DNA of 64,000 nt from Lentzea sp. NEAU-D7 (GTDB lineage Bacteria > Actinomycetota > Actinomycetes > Mycobacteriales > Pseudonocardiaceae). The notes below the pieces were generated by a model. The model was not told where the DNA came from. It saw only the letters and a program-made list of their open reading frames with translations, and did not search any database. Within the stretch, counting starts at the first letter, position 1; the number at the start of each line of letters is the position of its first letter. Shown here in pieces: positions 49,754-58,121 of this stretch. The stretch is taken from contig NZ_JAPJDL010000001.1 of assembly GCF_026242055.1 (NCBI RefSeq), forward strand, positions 124,001 through 188,000, written 5' to 3'. The translations under genes and the position numbers were made by a program.

Positions 49754-50515
49754 TCAGCGCAGACCCGCACCGCGCCGGATGAGATCCGCAGTCAACTGCC
49801 CCTGCCCGAAGGGAAAGGTGTGCGCACCCTGCACGGTCGCGGCCCGCCCGTCAGGCGCTGCCGCCGCCAGCCGGTCGAGCCAAGGCTGGGGCGAGAAGCC
49901 GTCGTGCTCCCCGCGGGCGAGGAACACCGGGCACCGGACGCCGGTGATGACCTGCTCGGGTTCGTCACGTTGCGCGGAGCGGACGAACCGCACCAGCGCC
50001 CGCAAGCCTCCGCGCAAGTAGTACGGCGCCGTCGCCCGGAACAGACCTGGTGGCTCGTGGCGGGAGTTGCGGGCGAAGCCGCGCACCAGTCCACTGAGGA
50101 CACGTTGCTCCGGCGGGAAGGTGGGACCCAGCAGGACCAGCGCGCTGACGCGGTCCGGGTGCGCCGCCGCCACGTGCAGCGCCGCCTGGGCGCCCGTGGA
50201 ATGTCCGGCCAGCACGACCGGGCCGCCGGAGAACTGGGCCAGCCACGCCGACACCGTCTCCGCGATGGCGGGAACCTCCGGAGGGCAGCCGTGCGGACCC
50301 CGGCGGCCGAAGCCGGGGACGTCGAGTAGGAACGTCCTCGCCCAGGCGGCGCACGCGTCCACCGTGTCCGTCAGGTAGCCCAGCGCTCCCAGGCCGGGCA
50401 CGACGACCACCACCGGACCCGAGGTGTGCTCCCAGCCCGCCTCCAGGCTCCTCACCTGGCGCCCCGCGGCCTCGTCGTACCGCTCACGACAGGGTCCTCG
50501 CAGGTCACGCTGCAT
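49754..50515 (-). CDS. Alpha/beta hydrolase
   Basis: Alpha/beta-fold hydrolase of 253 residues. The oxyanion segment VVVPGLGALG, nucleophile elbow GHSTG, acid Asp in ARGEHDGFSPQ and His in QGAHTFPFG form the expected triad. It resembles small cytoplasmic esterases. The physiological ester is unknown. ATG 50515 is the start. It is divergent from a second alpha/beta-hydrolase gene at 50627; the two are not close paralogues. Confidence 0.82.
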   Translation of the reverse strand: MQRDLRGPCRERYDEAAGRQVRSLEAGWEHTSGPVVVVVPGLGALGYLTDTVDACAAWARTFLLDVPGFGRRGPHGCPPEVPAIAETVSAWLAQFSGGPVVLAGHSTGAQAALHVAAAHPDRVSALVLLGPTFPPEQRVLSGLVRGFARNSRHEPPGLFRATAPYYLRGGLRALVRFVRSAQRDEPEQVITGVRCPVFLARGEHDGFSPQPWLDRLAAAAPDGRAATVQGAHTFPFGQGQLTADLIRRGAGLR

Positions 50516-50568
50516 GGACGTCCCTCCTCGGATACATCGCCAACAGCACTACTACCGCCTGCGCGGCC

Positions 50569-50591
50569 GGGGGAAACGTGATCGTTCCCCC
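50569..50591. promoter_or_regulatory. Dyad in the divergent hydrolase promoter
   Basis: GGGGGAA (50569-50575) and TTCCCCC (50585-50591) are separated by 9 bp, between two divergent genes (starts at 50515 and 50627). A terminator would be pointless here, so it is read as a candidate operator controlling both hydrolases. Confidence 0.35.
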
Positions 50592-50626
50592 TGTTTGGCG
50601 GCCTGCATCGGGGCAACTCCTGCGCC

Positions 50627-51382
50627 ATGTCCTTGAGCACTCTGGCGCGCGAGCACGTCCTGTTCGCGATGCTGGGCATTCCCCGGCTGCTGTGTCATCC
50701 CGTCTGGCGCGATGCCGATCCCGGCCAGGGCAACGGGCTCGGCGTGCTGCTCGTCCCCGGCTTCGCCGCCGCCGACCTGAGCCTGCAGCTCACCTCGACC
50801 TGGCTGCGCGACCGCGGGTACGAGCCGGCCGGTGCCGACATCGGGCTCAACCTCGGCTGCACCACCGAACTGGTCGACCGCATCGAGCAACGGCTCGAGC
50901 AGCACGCCGACGCCACCGGTGACCGCGTGGTGCTGCTGGGTCAGAGCCGCGGCGGCGCGCTCGCCCGCCTCGCCGCCGTGCGCCGGCCTGACCTGGTGCG
51001 CGGGCTGGTCATGCTGGGCAGCCCCGTGGTCGACCCGCTGGACGCGCATCCGCACGTGCTCCGCGCGGCCAGGATGCTGGCGCGCCTGTCCGCTGCCGGA
51101 GTGCCCGGCCTGATGAACGACGACTGCTTCACCGGACCGTGCTTCGACGACAACTCCCGCGCGCTGGCGGCGCCGCTGCCACCGGACGTTCCCGCCCTGT
51201 CGGTGTACTCCCGATCAGACGGCATCGTCCCGTGGCGCCTCAGCCTCGACCCGTCGGCGGAGTGCGTGGAGGTCCGCAGCACCCACACCGGGATGGGCTT
51301 CGACCCGGCGGTCTACACGGCGCTGCGGGAGCGGCTCGTCGCCTGGAGCACCGAGTCGCGACCGGCTCTGTGCGCCGTCTGA
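50627..51382 (+). CDS. Alpha/beta hydrolase/lipase-like protein
   Basis: Protein of 251 residues with an alpha/beta-hydrolase core. LLVPGFAAADLSLQ is the oxyanion-side segment, GQSRGGALARL the nucleophile elbow, SRSDGIVPW the acid region and HTGMGFDP the likely His. It resembles lipase/PGAP1-like proteins without a signal peptide. ATG 50627 lies 105 bp from the divergent hydrolase start. The lipid substrate, if any, is unknown. Confidence 0.78.
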   Translation: MSLSTLAREHVLFAMLGIPRLLCHPVWRDADPGQGNGLGVLLVPGFAAADLSLQLTSTWLRDRGYEPAGADIGLNLGCTTELVDRIEQRLEQHADATGDRVVLLGQSRGGALARLAAVRRPDLVRGLVMLGSPVVDPLDAHPHVLRAARMLARLSAAGVPGLMNDDCFTGPCFDDNSRALAAPLPPDVPALSVYSRSDGIVPWRLSLDPSAECVEVRSTHTGMGFDPAVYTALRERLVAWSTESRPALCAV

Positions 51383-51385
51383 CGG

Positions 51386-52426
51386 TCAGGCGCCCTTGTC
51401 GGTCTCCGGCCACACCAGCACGGCGGAGCCCCAGGTGAGACCGCCGCCGAACGCCGTCAGCAGCACCCGTTCGCCGGCGTGGATCTCCTGGCGTGCCACC
51501 GCGTCCGCGAGTGCGAGCGGGATGGACGCGGCCCCGGTGTTGCCGACCCTTTCGATGTTGCCGACGATCTTCTCGTCCGGAATGGACAGACGGCTGCCGA
51601 CCAGCGAGAGGATCCGGGCGTTGGCCTGGTGCGCGACGAGGCGGTCGACGTCCGCCGTCGTCCACCCCGCGCTCTTCAGGACGGCCAGCGACGATTCGGT
51701 CATCCGGGTGATGGCGTGCTGGTAGACCTCGCGCCCGCTCATCCGGAAGTGCCGGTCCGGCTCTCCGTACCGGCCCGGCTCCGCCCGGTCGCGCGCGCCG
51801 CCGGCCGGCACGGTGATGAGGTCGTGTTCCGTGCCGTCGCTGCCCAGGTCGAAGCCGAGGATCTCGCCCGGCTCGCCACGCTCGCCCGCGCGCAGGACCA
51901 CCGCGCCGGCTCCGTCGCCGAACACCACACCGGCGCTGCGGTCGTCCGGGCCGATCAACGTCGAGTAGACGTCGGCCGCGACCAGCAGCACGCGCTCGGC
52001 GATTCCCGACGCGATCATCCCGCTCGCCGTGGCCAGCCCGTACACGAAACCCGTGCACACCGCGGAGACGTCGAACGCCGCCACTCCGGCCAGGCCCAGC
52101 TTCGCGGCCAGCGCGGGTGCCATCGCCGGGATCGGGTGGTCGGGCGTGGACGTCGTCACGAGCACCAGGTCCACCGACCTGGTCGCGCACTTGGCCAGCA
52201 CGGCTTCGGCCGCGGCCAGCGCGAGGTCACCGGTGGACGTGCCCTCCTCGGCCCAGTGCCGGGTGCCGATCCCGGTCCGCCTGCGCACCCAGGTGTCGTT
52301 GGTGTCCCAGTGCTGCGGCAGGTCGTCGTTCGAGACCACCCTGGGCGGCACGCAGCCCGCTACGGCTTCCAGGACGGGAATCGGGCGCTCGGCGTGCTCG
52401 GTCAACGGGTCGTCTCTTCTCAGCAT
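51386..52426 (-). CDS. 3-oxoacyl-ACP synthase III (FabH)-type ketosynthase
   Basis: Ketosynthase of 346 residues of the FabH family, which condenses an acyl-CoA starter with malonyl-ACP without a lipid-A-type cycle. Catalytic Cys124 (DVSAVCTGF), His266 (VAHQANARI) and Asn296 (GNTGAASIP) are all present, and TGIGTRHWA opens the thiolase fold. ATG 52426 is chosen since the extra upstream frame is unlike FabH; no strong Shine-Dalgarno is seen. It is not next to other fatty-acid genes, so it may be a specialised starter synthase rather than the housekeeping enzyme. Confidence 0.87.
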   Translation of the reverse strand: MLRRDDPLTEHAERPIPVLEAVAGCVPPRVVSNDDLPQHWDTNDTWVRRRTGIGTRHWAEEGTSTGDLALAAAEAVLAKCATRSVDLVLVTTSTPDHPIPAMAPALAAKLGLAGVAAFDVSAVCTGFVYGLATASGMIASGIAERVLLVAADVYSTLIGPDDRSAGVVFGDGAGAVVLRAGERGEPGEILGFDLGSDGTEHDLITVPAGGARDRAEPGRYGEPDRHFRMSGREVYQHAITRMTESSLAVLKSAGWTTADVDRLVAHQANARILSLVGSRLSIPDEKIVGNIERVGNTGAASIPLALADAVARQEIHAGERVLLTAFGGGLTWGSAVLVWPETDKGA

Positions 52427-52653
52427 GTGGATGAACTGAGCCCGAAAGTACCCGAGCCGGACGGGGCGAGGACACGCCCGGTGCGTTTCGTCACGTGGGG
52501 GCCGGTGGTTACTCGCCGGTAGCGAATCCGTTGGCGCACAAGGAATGCCGACGTGAAAACCACTCAGGTTCGGCTGTCCACAGTGCATCCCGTCGCCACC
52601 AGGAGTCCCCTACTCGCCGGTACGACTCTCTGACGTGCGAACCTGCTCAACGG

Positions 52654-53541
52654 TCACTCCTGAGGGCCGCTCCGGGTGAGCGCGAGGCAGCACCGGACGA
52701 AGTCCGCGACGGCCTCGTCCGCGTCCGGTTGCCACGCCACGCCCACTTCGCTGGGGCCGACGCCGGTTACCGGTCGGTACACCACACCGGGCCGCGCGTA
52801 GAAGCGGGCGGTGGACGCCGGGACCAGAGCGATGCCGTACCCGTGGGCGATGGCGTTCAGGAACTCGTCGGGTTGCTCCGTCACGGCACCGACGCGCACC
52901 TCCCGACCATCCCTTTCGGACATCGCGAGCCAGTGGTCGCGCCAGACCCCGTGGCCTCCCGGCGCGGCGACGACCGGCTCGTCGACCAGCTCGGCGAAGG
53001 CGATCTCGGCGCGTCCCGCCAGCGGATGCGCGGAAGACAAGGCCACACAACGAGGTTCGCGGAACAACGACCGCACGCCGAACGACTCCTGTCCGGGGAA
53101 CGGCAGGCGCAGCAACGCGACCGGCACCTCCGCGGCGGCGAGCCCGGCGGTCGGATCCGACCACGGCGACTGCCGCATGGCGACCCGCCAGCCCCGCCGC
53201 CGCTCGCGGAAGGCCGCGACGATGTCCTGGGTCGCCTCGTTCGCCGCGCTGGACAGGAACCCGACGCGCAGCACCAGGGCGGCCGTCCTCGTCTCGGCCA
53301 CCGCCTCGTCCCAGGCCGCGAGCAGCGGCGGCACGCGGGCGTCGAGCGCTCGACCCGCGTCGGTCAGCGTCATGCCCGTGCTGGACCTCGTGAAGAGCCG
53401 CACGCCCAGCTGCGACTCCAGGTGCTTGAGCTGCTTGGTCAGCGCTGGTTGCGACACGAAAAGGCGTTGCGCCGCGCGCGTGAGGTTGCCCTCCTGGGCG
53501 ATGGCGGCGAAGTAGCGCAGCAGCCTCGTGTCCACGTCCAT
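52654..53541 (-). CDS. LysR family transcriptional regulator
   Basis: LysR-type regulator of 295 residues. HTH at about 5-60 (TRLLRYFAAIAQEGNLTRAAQRLFVSQPALTKQLKHLE, in pieces), followed by a two-lobe effector domain. ATG 53541 is the start. It is divergent from the DoxX-like gene (start 53603), its most likely target. A 61-bp divergent spacer holds no obvious T-N11-A site that I can single out. Confidence 0.88.
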   Translation of the reverse strand: MDVDTRLLRYFAAIAQEGNLTRAAQRLFVSQPALTKQLKHLESQLGVRLFTRSSTGMTLTDAGRALDARVPPLLAAWDEAVAETRTAALVLRVGFLSSAANEATQDIVAAFRERRRGWRVAMRQSPWSDPTAGLAAAEVPVALLRLPFPGQESFGVRSLFREPRCVALSSAHPLAGRAEIAFAELVDEPVVAAPGGHGVWRDHWLAMSERDGREVRVGAVTEQPDEFLNAIAHGYGIALVPASTARFYARPGVVYRPVTGVGPSEVGVAWQPDADEAVADFVRCCLALTRSGPQE

Positions 53542-53602
53542 GCCGCAAGGTTATGGCGGCGGGTATTGGCCCGGCACGGCTTTCCACGCCGACAGTGGGA
53601 AC

Positions 53603-53932
53603 ATGATCGTCGAACTGGTCACCATCGCACTCAACGCGGGTGCGGCCACCGCGGACTTCGCCGGCGCCGAGTTCGTGCGCGACAACGCGAAGAAGCTCGG
53701 CATGTCGCCCCGGTGGATCCTGCCGCTCGGCGTGCTCAAGGCCGCCGGCGCCCTGGGCCTGGCCGCCGGGCTCGCCGGGGTGCCTCACCTCGGTGTCGCC
53801 GCGGCGGGCGGGCTGACGTTGTTCTTCGTCGGGGCGGTGGCGCTGCACGTGCAGCAGGGAGTGCTGCGCAACATCGTGTACCCGGCCGTGTTCCTGGGAC
53901 TCGCCGCCGCGTCGCTCGTCAGTCAGTGGTGA
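53603..53932 (+). CDS. DoxX-like membrane protein
   Basis: Membrane protein of 109 residues with four hydrophobic segments, resembling the DoxX-like family: N-terminal helix IVELVTIALNAGAATADFAG, then the cytoplasmic FVRDNAKKLGMSP motif and GVLKAAGALGLAAGL. DoxX-like proteins are often paired with a LysR- or MarR-type regulator and linked to redox or quinone handling, without a defined reaction. ATG 53603 directly precedes the first helix; an in-frame upstream frame to 53528 would overlap the regulator gene. Confidence 0.75.
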   Translation: MIVELVTIALNAGAATADFAGAEFVRDNAKKLGMSPRWILPLGVLKAAGALGLAAGLAGVPHLGVAAAGGLTLFFVGAVALHVQQGVLRNIVYPAVFLGLAAASLVSQW

Positions 53933-53995
53933 CCTGCGCGTGCGCGGTGTTCGCTCCGCACGGTCGAACCGCCGTCGCGAAGCTACTCTGCGCCG

Positions 53996-55552
53996 GTGGA
54001 GGATGCTGATCGTGACGCCGGGATCCACCTGGGCGAACTGCTGGCGGCGTTCTCGCTGGCGACGGACCTCGGGCTGGGTCAGCCGATGGAGCACGTCCTC
54101 CGGTCGTGGCGGATCGCGGAGCGGCTCGCCGAACGCATGGGCCTGCCGGAGGACCAGCGCCGGTCGCTGTTCTACGTCTCGATGCTCGCCTGGGTCGGCT
54201 GCGTGGCGGACTCCCCGGAGGTGTCCGCGTCGTTCGGCGACGACATCGCCTTCCGTGCGGACAGCTACGGAGCCGACCTCGCCGGGCTGGAGGGGTTCGG
54301 CTTCTTCCTGCGCCGCGCCGGTCGCGGCAGGCCGATGTGGCACCGGCTCCGGGTGGCGACGACGATCCTGACGACCGGCGGCCAGAACGTCGTGCAGGGC
54401 ATGCAGTCGCACTGCACGACGACCTCGACGCTCGCGGAGCGGCTCGGGCTCGGCCCGGACGTGGTGACGGCGCTGCGGCAGTTCTTCACCCGCTGGGACG
54501 GGCGAGGGGTGCCGCAGGGGGTGGGCGGCCCGGACATCGCGCCGATCGTCCGCCTGCTGCACCTGGCCGACGTCGTCGAGGTCCGGCATCGGACCGGTGG
54601 CGTCGACGGCGCGCTCGAGGTCGCCAGGGCGCGACGCGGCCACCAGTTCGCGCCTGACGTGGTCGACGCGTTCGTTGCCCACGCCCACGAGGTGCTCTCC
54701 GACGTCGGTACCGGGGTCGACGTGCTCGCGGCGGATCCGCGGCTGCGGCGCCCGCTGACGGAGGGCGAGCTGGACACGGCGCTGGAGGCGCTGGCCGACT
54801 TCACCGACCTGCGCTGCGCCTCGCGCGCCGGGCACTCCCGCGGCGTCGCGGACCTCGCCGGCGCGGCGGCCCGGTCGATGGGGCTCCCCGCCACCGACGT
54901 CATCGCCACCCGCCGCGCGGGCCTGCTGCACGACATCGGGCTGCACGGCGTGCCGGCGACGATCCTGGACCAGCCTGGACCGCTGTCGGCCACCGACTGG
55001 GAGCGAGTGCGGCTCAGCTCGTACTACACCGAGCGCGTCCTCGCCCGTCCGGCGGCACTGGCGAGGCTGGGCGCGATCGCGGCGACGGCCCACGAGCGCA
55101 TGGACGGCAACGGCTACCACCGCGGCCTGTCCGGTGCGGCGGTGCCGATGACCGGGCGCCTGCTGGCCGCGGCGTGCGCGTACCGGGCGATGCTCGAACC
55201 GAGGGCGCACAGGCCGGCGTTGACCGGCAAGCAGGCCGTCGGCGTGGTGCGGGACGCGATTCGGACCGGCGCTCTCGACGGCGACGCGGCCGAGACGGTC
55301 CTCGCCGCCGCGGGCAACGGCGCCCGGCGGCGGGTGTCGGGTCCGGCGGGCCTCACGCCGCGCGAGGTCGAGGTGCTGATCCTGATCTCGCGCGGCGCGC
55401 AGACCGGTGAGGTCGCCGACCGGCTCGGCATCTCCCGCAAGACGGCGGGGACGCACATCGAGCGGATCTACACCAAGACCGGGGCGTCGTCACGCTCCAC
55501 CGCGACGTTGTTCGCGCTGCGCAACGGGCTGCTCGACCCGCTCGATCTGTAG
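53996..55552 (+). CDS. Tandem-HD (HD-GYP-like) protein with C-terminal LuxR HTH
   Basis: Protein of 518 residues. The C-terminal HD-GYP-like domain (about 275-410) has HSRGVADLA, His312-Asp313 (LLHDIG), LSATDWERVRLSSYYTERVL, and ERMDGNGYHRGL where GYH (373-375) replaces the usual GYP. The N-terminal half (about 20-250) looks like a second degenerate HD-type region (WDGRGVPQGVGG, LLHLADVVEV). A LuxR-type HTH (about 452-515: LTPREVEVLILISRGAQTGEVADRLGIS, in pieces) ends the protein. GTG 53996 is the start. Such enzymes link cyclic di-nucleotide or (p)ppGpp-like hydrolysis to gene control; substrate is unknown. Confidence 0.82.
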   Translation: MEDADRDAGIHLGELLAAFSLATDLGLGQPMEHVLRSWRIAERLAERMGLPEDQRRSLFYVSMLAWVGCVADSPEVSASFGDDIAFRADSYGADLAGLEGFGFFLRRAGRGRPMWHRLRVATTILTTGGQNVVQGMQSHCTTTSTLAERLGLGPDVVTALRQFFTRWDGRGVPQGVGGPDIAPIVRLLHLADVVEVRHRTGGVDGALEVARARRGHQFAPDVVDAFVAHAHEVLSDVGTGVDVLAADPRLRRPLTEGELDTALEALADFTDLRCASRAGHSRGVADLAGAAARSMGLPATDVIATRRAGLLHDIGLHGVPATILDQPGPLSATDWERVRLSSYYTERVLARPAALARLGAIAATAHERMDGNGYHRGLSGAAVPMTGRLLAAACAYRAMLEPRAHRPALTGKQAVGVVRDAIRTGALDGDAAETVLAAAGNGARRRVSGPAGLTPREVEVLILISRGAQTGEVADRLGISRKTAGTHIERIYTKTGASSRSTATLFALRNGLLDPLDL

Positions 55553-55620
55553 GGAGAACGCCCGACGACACGGGCCCCGCCCGCTCCTAGCGTCGTGTCA
55601 CCGACGAAAAGGAGCAGGTC

Positions 55621-55986
55621 ATGTCGAACAAAGCAGTCATCAGTCTTTCGACGGGGCTCGAGGACGCGGAGAAGGTGACCGTCGCGTTCCTCGTCGCGAT
55701 CGGCGCCGCCGAGACCGGACGCGAGACGATGATGTTCCTGTCCAAGGAGGCGGTGCGCCTCGCACTGACCGGCACCGCGGCGGGCGTCGCGTGCGACGGC
55801 TGCCCGCCGCTGAGAGACCTCTTCCAGCGCTACGAGGCAGCCGGTGGGCGCTACTACGTCTGCCCGCTCTGCTTCAACGCCAAGCAGCTCGACGCCGGCG
55901 CCCTCATCCCCGGCGCGGAGGTCAACGGCACCATCCCGCTGTGGAAGTGGATCGGCGACGAGCCCGCCACCACCTTCAGCTACTGA
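55621..55986 (+). CDS. DsrE family protein
   Basis: Protein of 121 residues with the DsrE/DsrF-like fold: VISLSTGLEDAEKVTVAFLVAIGAA at the N-terminus, then GRETMMFLSKEAVRLAL. It has two Cys pairs, CDGC (near 58-61) and YVCPLCFNA, which could shuttle sulfur or bind metal. DsrE proteins take part in sulfur-relay or sulfur-sensing. AAAAGGAG precedes the ATG at 55621. It follows the LuxR-HD gene by 68 bp and may share its control. Confidence 0.82.
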   Translation: MSNKAVISLSTGLEDAEKVTVAFLVAIGAAETGRETMMFLSKEAVRLALTGTAAGVACDGCPPLRDLFQRYEAAGGRYYVCPLCFNAKQLDAGALIPGAEVNGTIPLWKWIGDEPATTFSY

Positions 55987-56008
55987 CGAGAAGTGGCGGT
56001 ACAGGTGC

Positions 56009-56530
56009 TCACGGCCGCTTGAGCGCCTGTTCCGCTTCGCCCGCAACGGAGTCGCGCGACGGAGTGCTCCACGGCGCCCCGCGGTCGCGCTTCATCGGCG
56101 GGATCTTGAAGTTCGCGTAGGAGTACTTGCCGGTGATCAGGCCCTCGGCGTCGAAGTGGAAGACGTCCATCCCCTGCCAGACCATGCGCGGGCCGTACCG
56201 CAGCAGCCCGAGCAACCGCAGCAGGGGGAAGACGCCGCGGCCGTGCCTCCCGGAAACGTCGATCCGGCACGCCCAGCGGATCGCCGCGCGGCGCCCGGGC
56301 TCGTCGACGAGCTTGTCGTGCACGTCGAAGCGCATCGCGCCGTACCTGCCGGCGAACTGGGGCGCGAACTCCGCGCGGATGGCGGCCTTGCCCCGATGCT
56401 TCGCGCCGTCGCCGGGCTCGTACTCGGCGTCGTCCGCGAAGCAGGCCATGACGCGGTCGAGGTCGTTGACGTTGAAGGCGTCGACGAAGCCGTCGACCGT
56501 CGCGGACAGGGAGCGCTCGTGCTGGGTCAT
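56009..56530 (-). CDS. NTF2-like/SnoaL-like protein
   Basis: Protein of 173 residues of the SnoaL/NTF2-like superfamily: VDGFVDAFNVNDLDRVMACFADDAEYEPGDG (in pieces) and GRGVFPLLRLLGLLRYG, with a variable C-terminus (DRGAPWSTPSRDS). Such proteins include limonene-epoxide-hydrolase-like and polyketide cyclase members, so function is open. ATG 56530 is chosen because the upstream frame is low-complexity. It is divergent from a TetR gene starting at 56631, its probable regulator. Confidence 0.72.
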   Translation of the reverse strand: MTQHERSLSATVDGFVDAFNVNDLDRVMACFADDAEYEPGDGAKHRGKAAIRAEFAPQFAGRYGAMRFDVHDKLVDEPGRRAAIRWACRIDVSGRHGRGVFPLLRLLGLLRYGPRMVWQGMDVFHFDAEGLITGKYSYANFKIPPMKRDRGAPWSTPSRDSVAGEAEQALKRP

Positions 56531-56630
56531 CGGTCGTGGCCTCCGGCCGCGCAGGGTGTCGTGCTGACCAGCCGGACAATAAAGGAACACCGTACTTTTA
56601 ACAAGAACGCCTGGTAGAGTGCGCAGCGTC

Positions 56631-57293
56631 ATGGAAGCGTCGTTCCGGCGGGCACGGCGCCCGGACCAGAAGGAGCAGCGGCGGGAGACGATCCTCGCGG
56701 CTGCCCGCGGCCTCGCCCTCGGCAAGGGCGTGGCCCAGGTGAGCCTGGGTGACATCGCGGCCGCCGTCGGCCTGGTGAAGTCCAACGTCCTGCGCTACTT
56801 CGGCACCCGCGAAGAGATCTACCTGCAGCTCACCATGCGCGACGGCACGGACTGGGCCGAGGCGGTGCTCGACCGGCTGAAGAGCGCCTCCGGCATCGAG
56901 CAGATGGCCTCCGCGCTGGCGGACTCCTTCGCCGAGCGGCCGCTGTACTGCGACCTCATCGGCCACGCGGAGACCATGCTGGAGCACAACGTCTCCCTCG
57001 AGGTGCTGCACACCTACAAGCTGTGGGCGATCGACATGTACGCGCGGGTCGGCGAGCAGATCATGGCCGCGTGCCCGGAGCTGACCGGCAGGGACGGCTC
57101 CTCCGTGGTGTTCGCCGCGGGGGCGTTCGTCGGCAGGCTCCACCCCCTGTCCCAGCCACCGCCGGCGCTGGCCGAGCTCTACGCCCGCGAACCCGGGATC
57201 GCGGCGGTGTTCCCGCCCTTCCGGCCGACTCTGCAACGCTTCGTCGCGGCGACCGCCGCCGGTCTGCCCGTGGTCCGGGGCGACTCGTCCTGA
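56631..57293 (+). CDS. TetR family transcriptional regulator
   Basis: TetR-type repressor of 220 residues. HTH at about 25-68 (LGDIAAAVGLVKSNVLRYFGTREEIYLQL). ATG 56631 is preferred over GTG/other upstream starts at 56619. A 100-bp divergent spacer to the NTF2-like gene is relatively AT-rich (TACTTTTAACAAGAAC), as expected for its promoter. The helical ligand domain has a hydrophobic centre. It probably controls the divergent NTF2-like gene. Confidence 0.85.
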   Translation: MEASFRRARRPDQKEQRRETILAAARGLALGKGVAQVSLGDIAAAVGLVKSNVLRYFGTREEIYLQLTMRDGTDWAEAVLDRLKSASGIEQMASALADSFAERPLYCDLIGHAETMLEHNVSLEVLHTYKLWAIDMYARVGEQIMAACPELTGRDGSSVVFAAGAFVGRLHPLSQPPPALAELYAREPGIAAVFPPFRPTLQRFVAATAAGLPVVRGDSS

Positions 57294-57411
57294 CGACGCT
57301 GATGGTGTCCTGCAAGGGATGTACGCCGAACCTGCCTCGGCGCGCTCTCCGTCCACCTGGGACGAAAAGCGTCCATGTGAGCCAGTCGGGTGATGTGCGG
57401 CGACGAACCGC

Positions 57412-57440
57412 TTGACACGTTTTCCGGTACGTACTATAAG
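57412..57440 (+). promoter_or_regulatory. Near-consensus housekeeping sigma promoter
   Basis: TTGACA (57412-57417), a 17-bp spacer and TATAAG (57435-57440) match the major vegetative sigma consensus at 11 of 12 positions. It is the best promoter in the window. The start of the small ORF at 57489 lies about 42 bp after the expected transcription start, leaving a short leader. Confidence 0.8.
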
Positions 57441-57488
57441 AAAAGTGTCGGTCAGTGACCTGGTGACAGTTGCCTGGGAGTGATCGAG

Positions 57489-57797
57489 ATGGTCAGCGAA
57501 AGCGGTGTTCCGCACCTCCACCCTTGCGGTGGAACGACATTCCGCACGGACAGAAGTGTGTTCGCGGACGTTGTCGCCGCCGACCTCGACTGGGTGCGGG
57601 CGGAGTTCGACGCGATCGTCGCTTCCAACTTCGGCGATCCGTGCGCCCGGCCGCCCCGTCGGCACCACCCTCGGCCTGCTCGCCGCCCGGGACCCCCGGT
57701 GCCGGCGGTGAGGTCCTCCGTCCGGCTGTCCGGCGACCTCAGCCGGACATCACGCAGAGTCGGCGCGCGGGAGCGTTCTCCTCCGCGCCAGGGGTGA
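57489..57797 (+). CDS. Unrecognised small protein behind a strong promoter
   Basis: ORF of 102 residues from ATG 57489, with GGGAG 8 nt upstream. The first half looks like real protein (VPHLHPCGGTTF, SVFADVVAADLDWVRAEFDAIVASNFGDP). After about residue 52 the sequence turns Arg/Pro-rich (PPRRHHPRPARRP), while another frame at the same place reads APGRPVGTTLGLLAARDP. The second half may therefore be out of frame, by mutation or sequencing error. No family was recognised. Confidence 0.45.
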   Translation: MVSESGVPHLHPCGGTTFRTDRSVFADVVAADLDWVRAEFDAIVASNFGDPCARPPRRHHPRPARRPGPPVPAVRSSVRLSGDLSRTSRRVGARERSPPRQG

Positions 57798-58121
57798 ACG
57801 GTGGACCACGAACGCGACGCAGGAGGTGATAGCGGGCAAGGTACGACTCGTCCGCTGTGGCTGTTCGCCTCTCGCTCCGCCGGTTCCCGCCTCCGCGCGG
57901 ACGACCGGCCGGCGTCTCGCGACGCGATCAAGGCGATCGCCACGGCAGCACGCGGTGCTGCGAGCCGGCCCTGTCCTGATCGTGTGCTTCCCGTGCAACC
58001 CGAGTTGAGTCCGGCCTCGCCCGCCGCGGCCCTGGTGCCGCGGCGGGCCCGATCTCGTGCGGACACGACGCCGCCTGGCGACTCCGATCCGAGGCCGTGA
58101 TCGCTCAGGCGGTCCGCCCGG
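57798..58121. other. Region without a convincing gene
   Basis: About 320 bp between the small ORF and the degraded XRE/TPR gene. Forward-strand frames are open but Arg/Ala/Pro-rich and unlike a known family. No promoter, RNA gene, repeat or terminator was recognised. It may hold gene remnants together with the adjacent pseudogene. Confidence 0.5.

Noticed and set aside
52610..55456. 948-codon reverse-strand frame over LysR, DoxX-like and HD-LuxR genes
   Set aside because: Gly/Arg/Pro/Ala-dominated translation, crossing three well-supported genes on both strands. It is an antisense artefact of GC bias.
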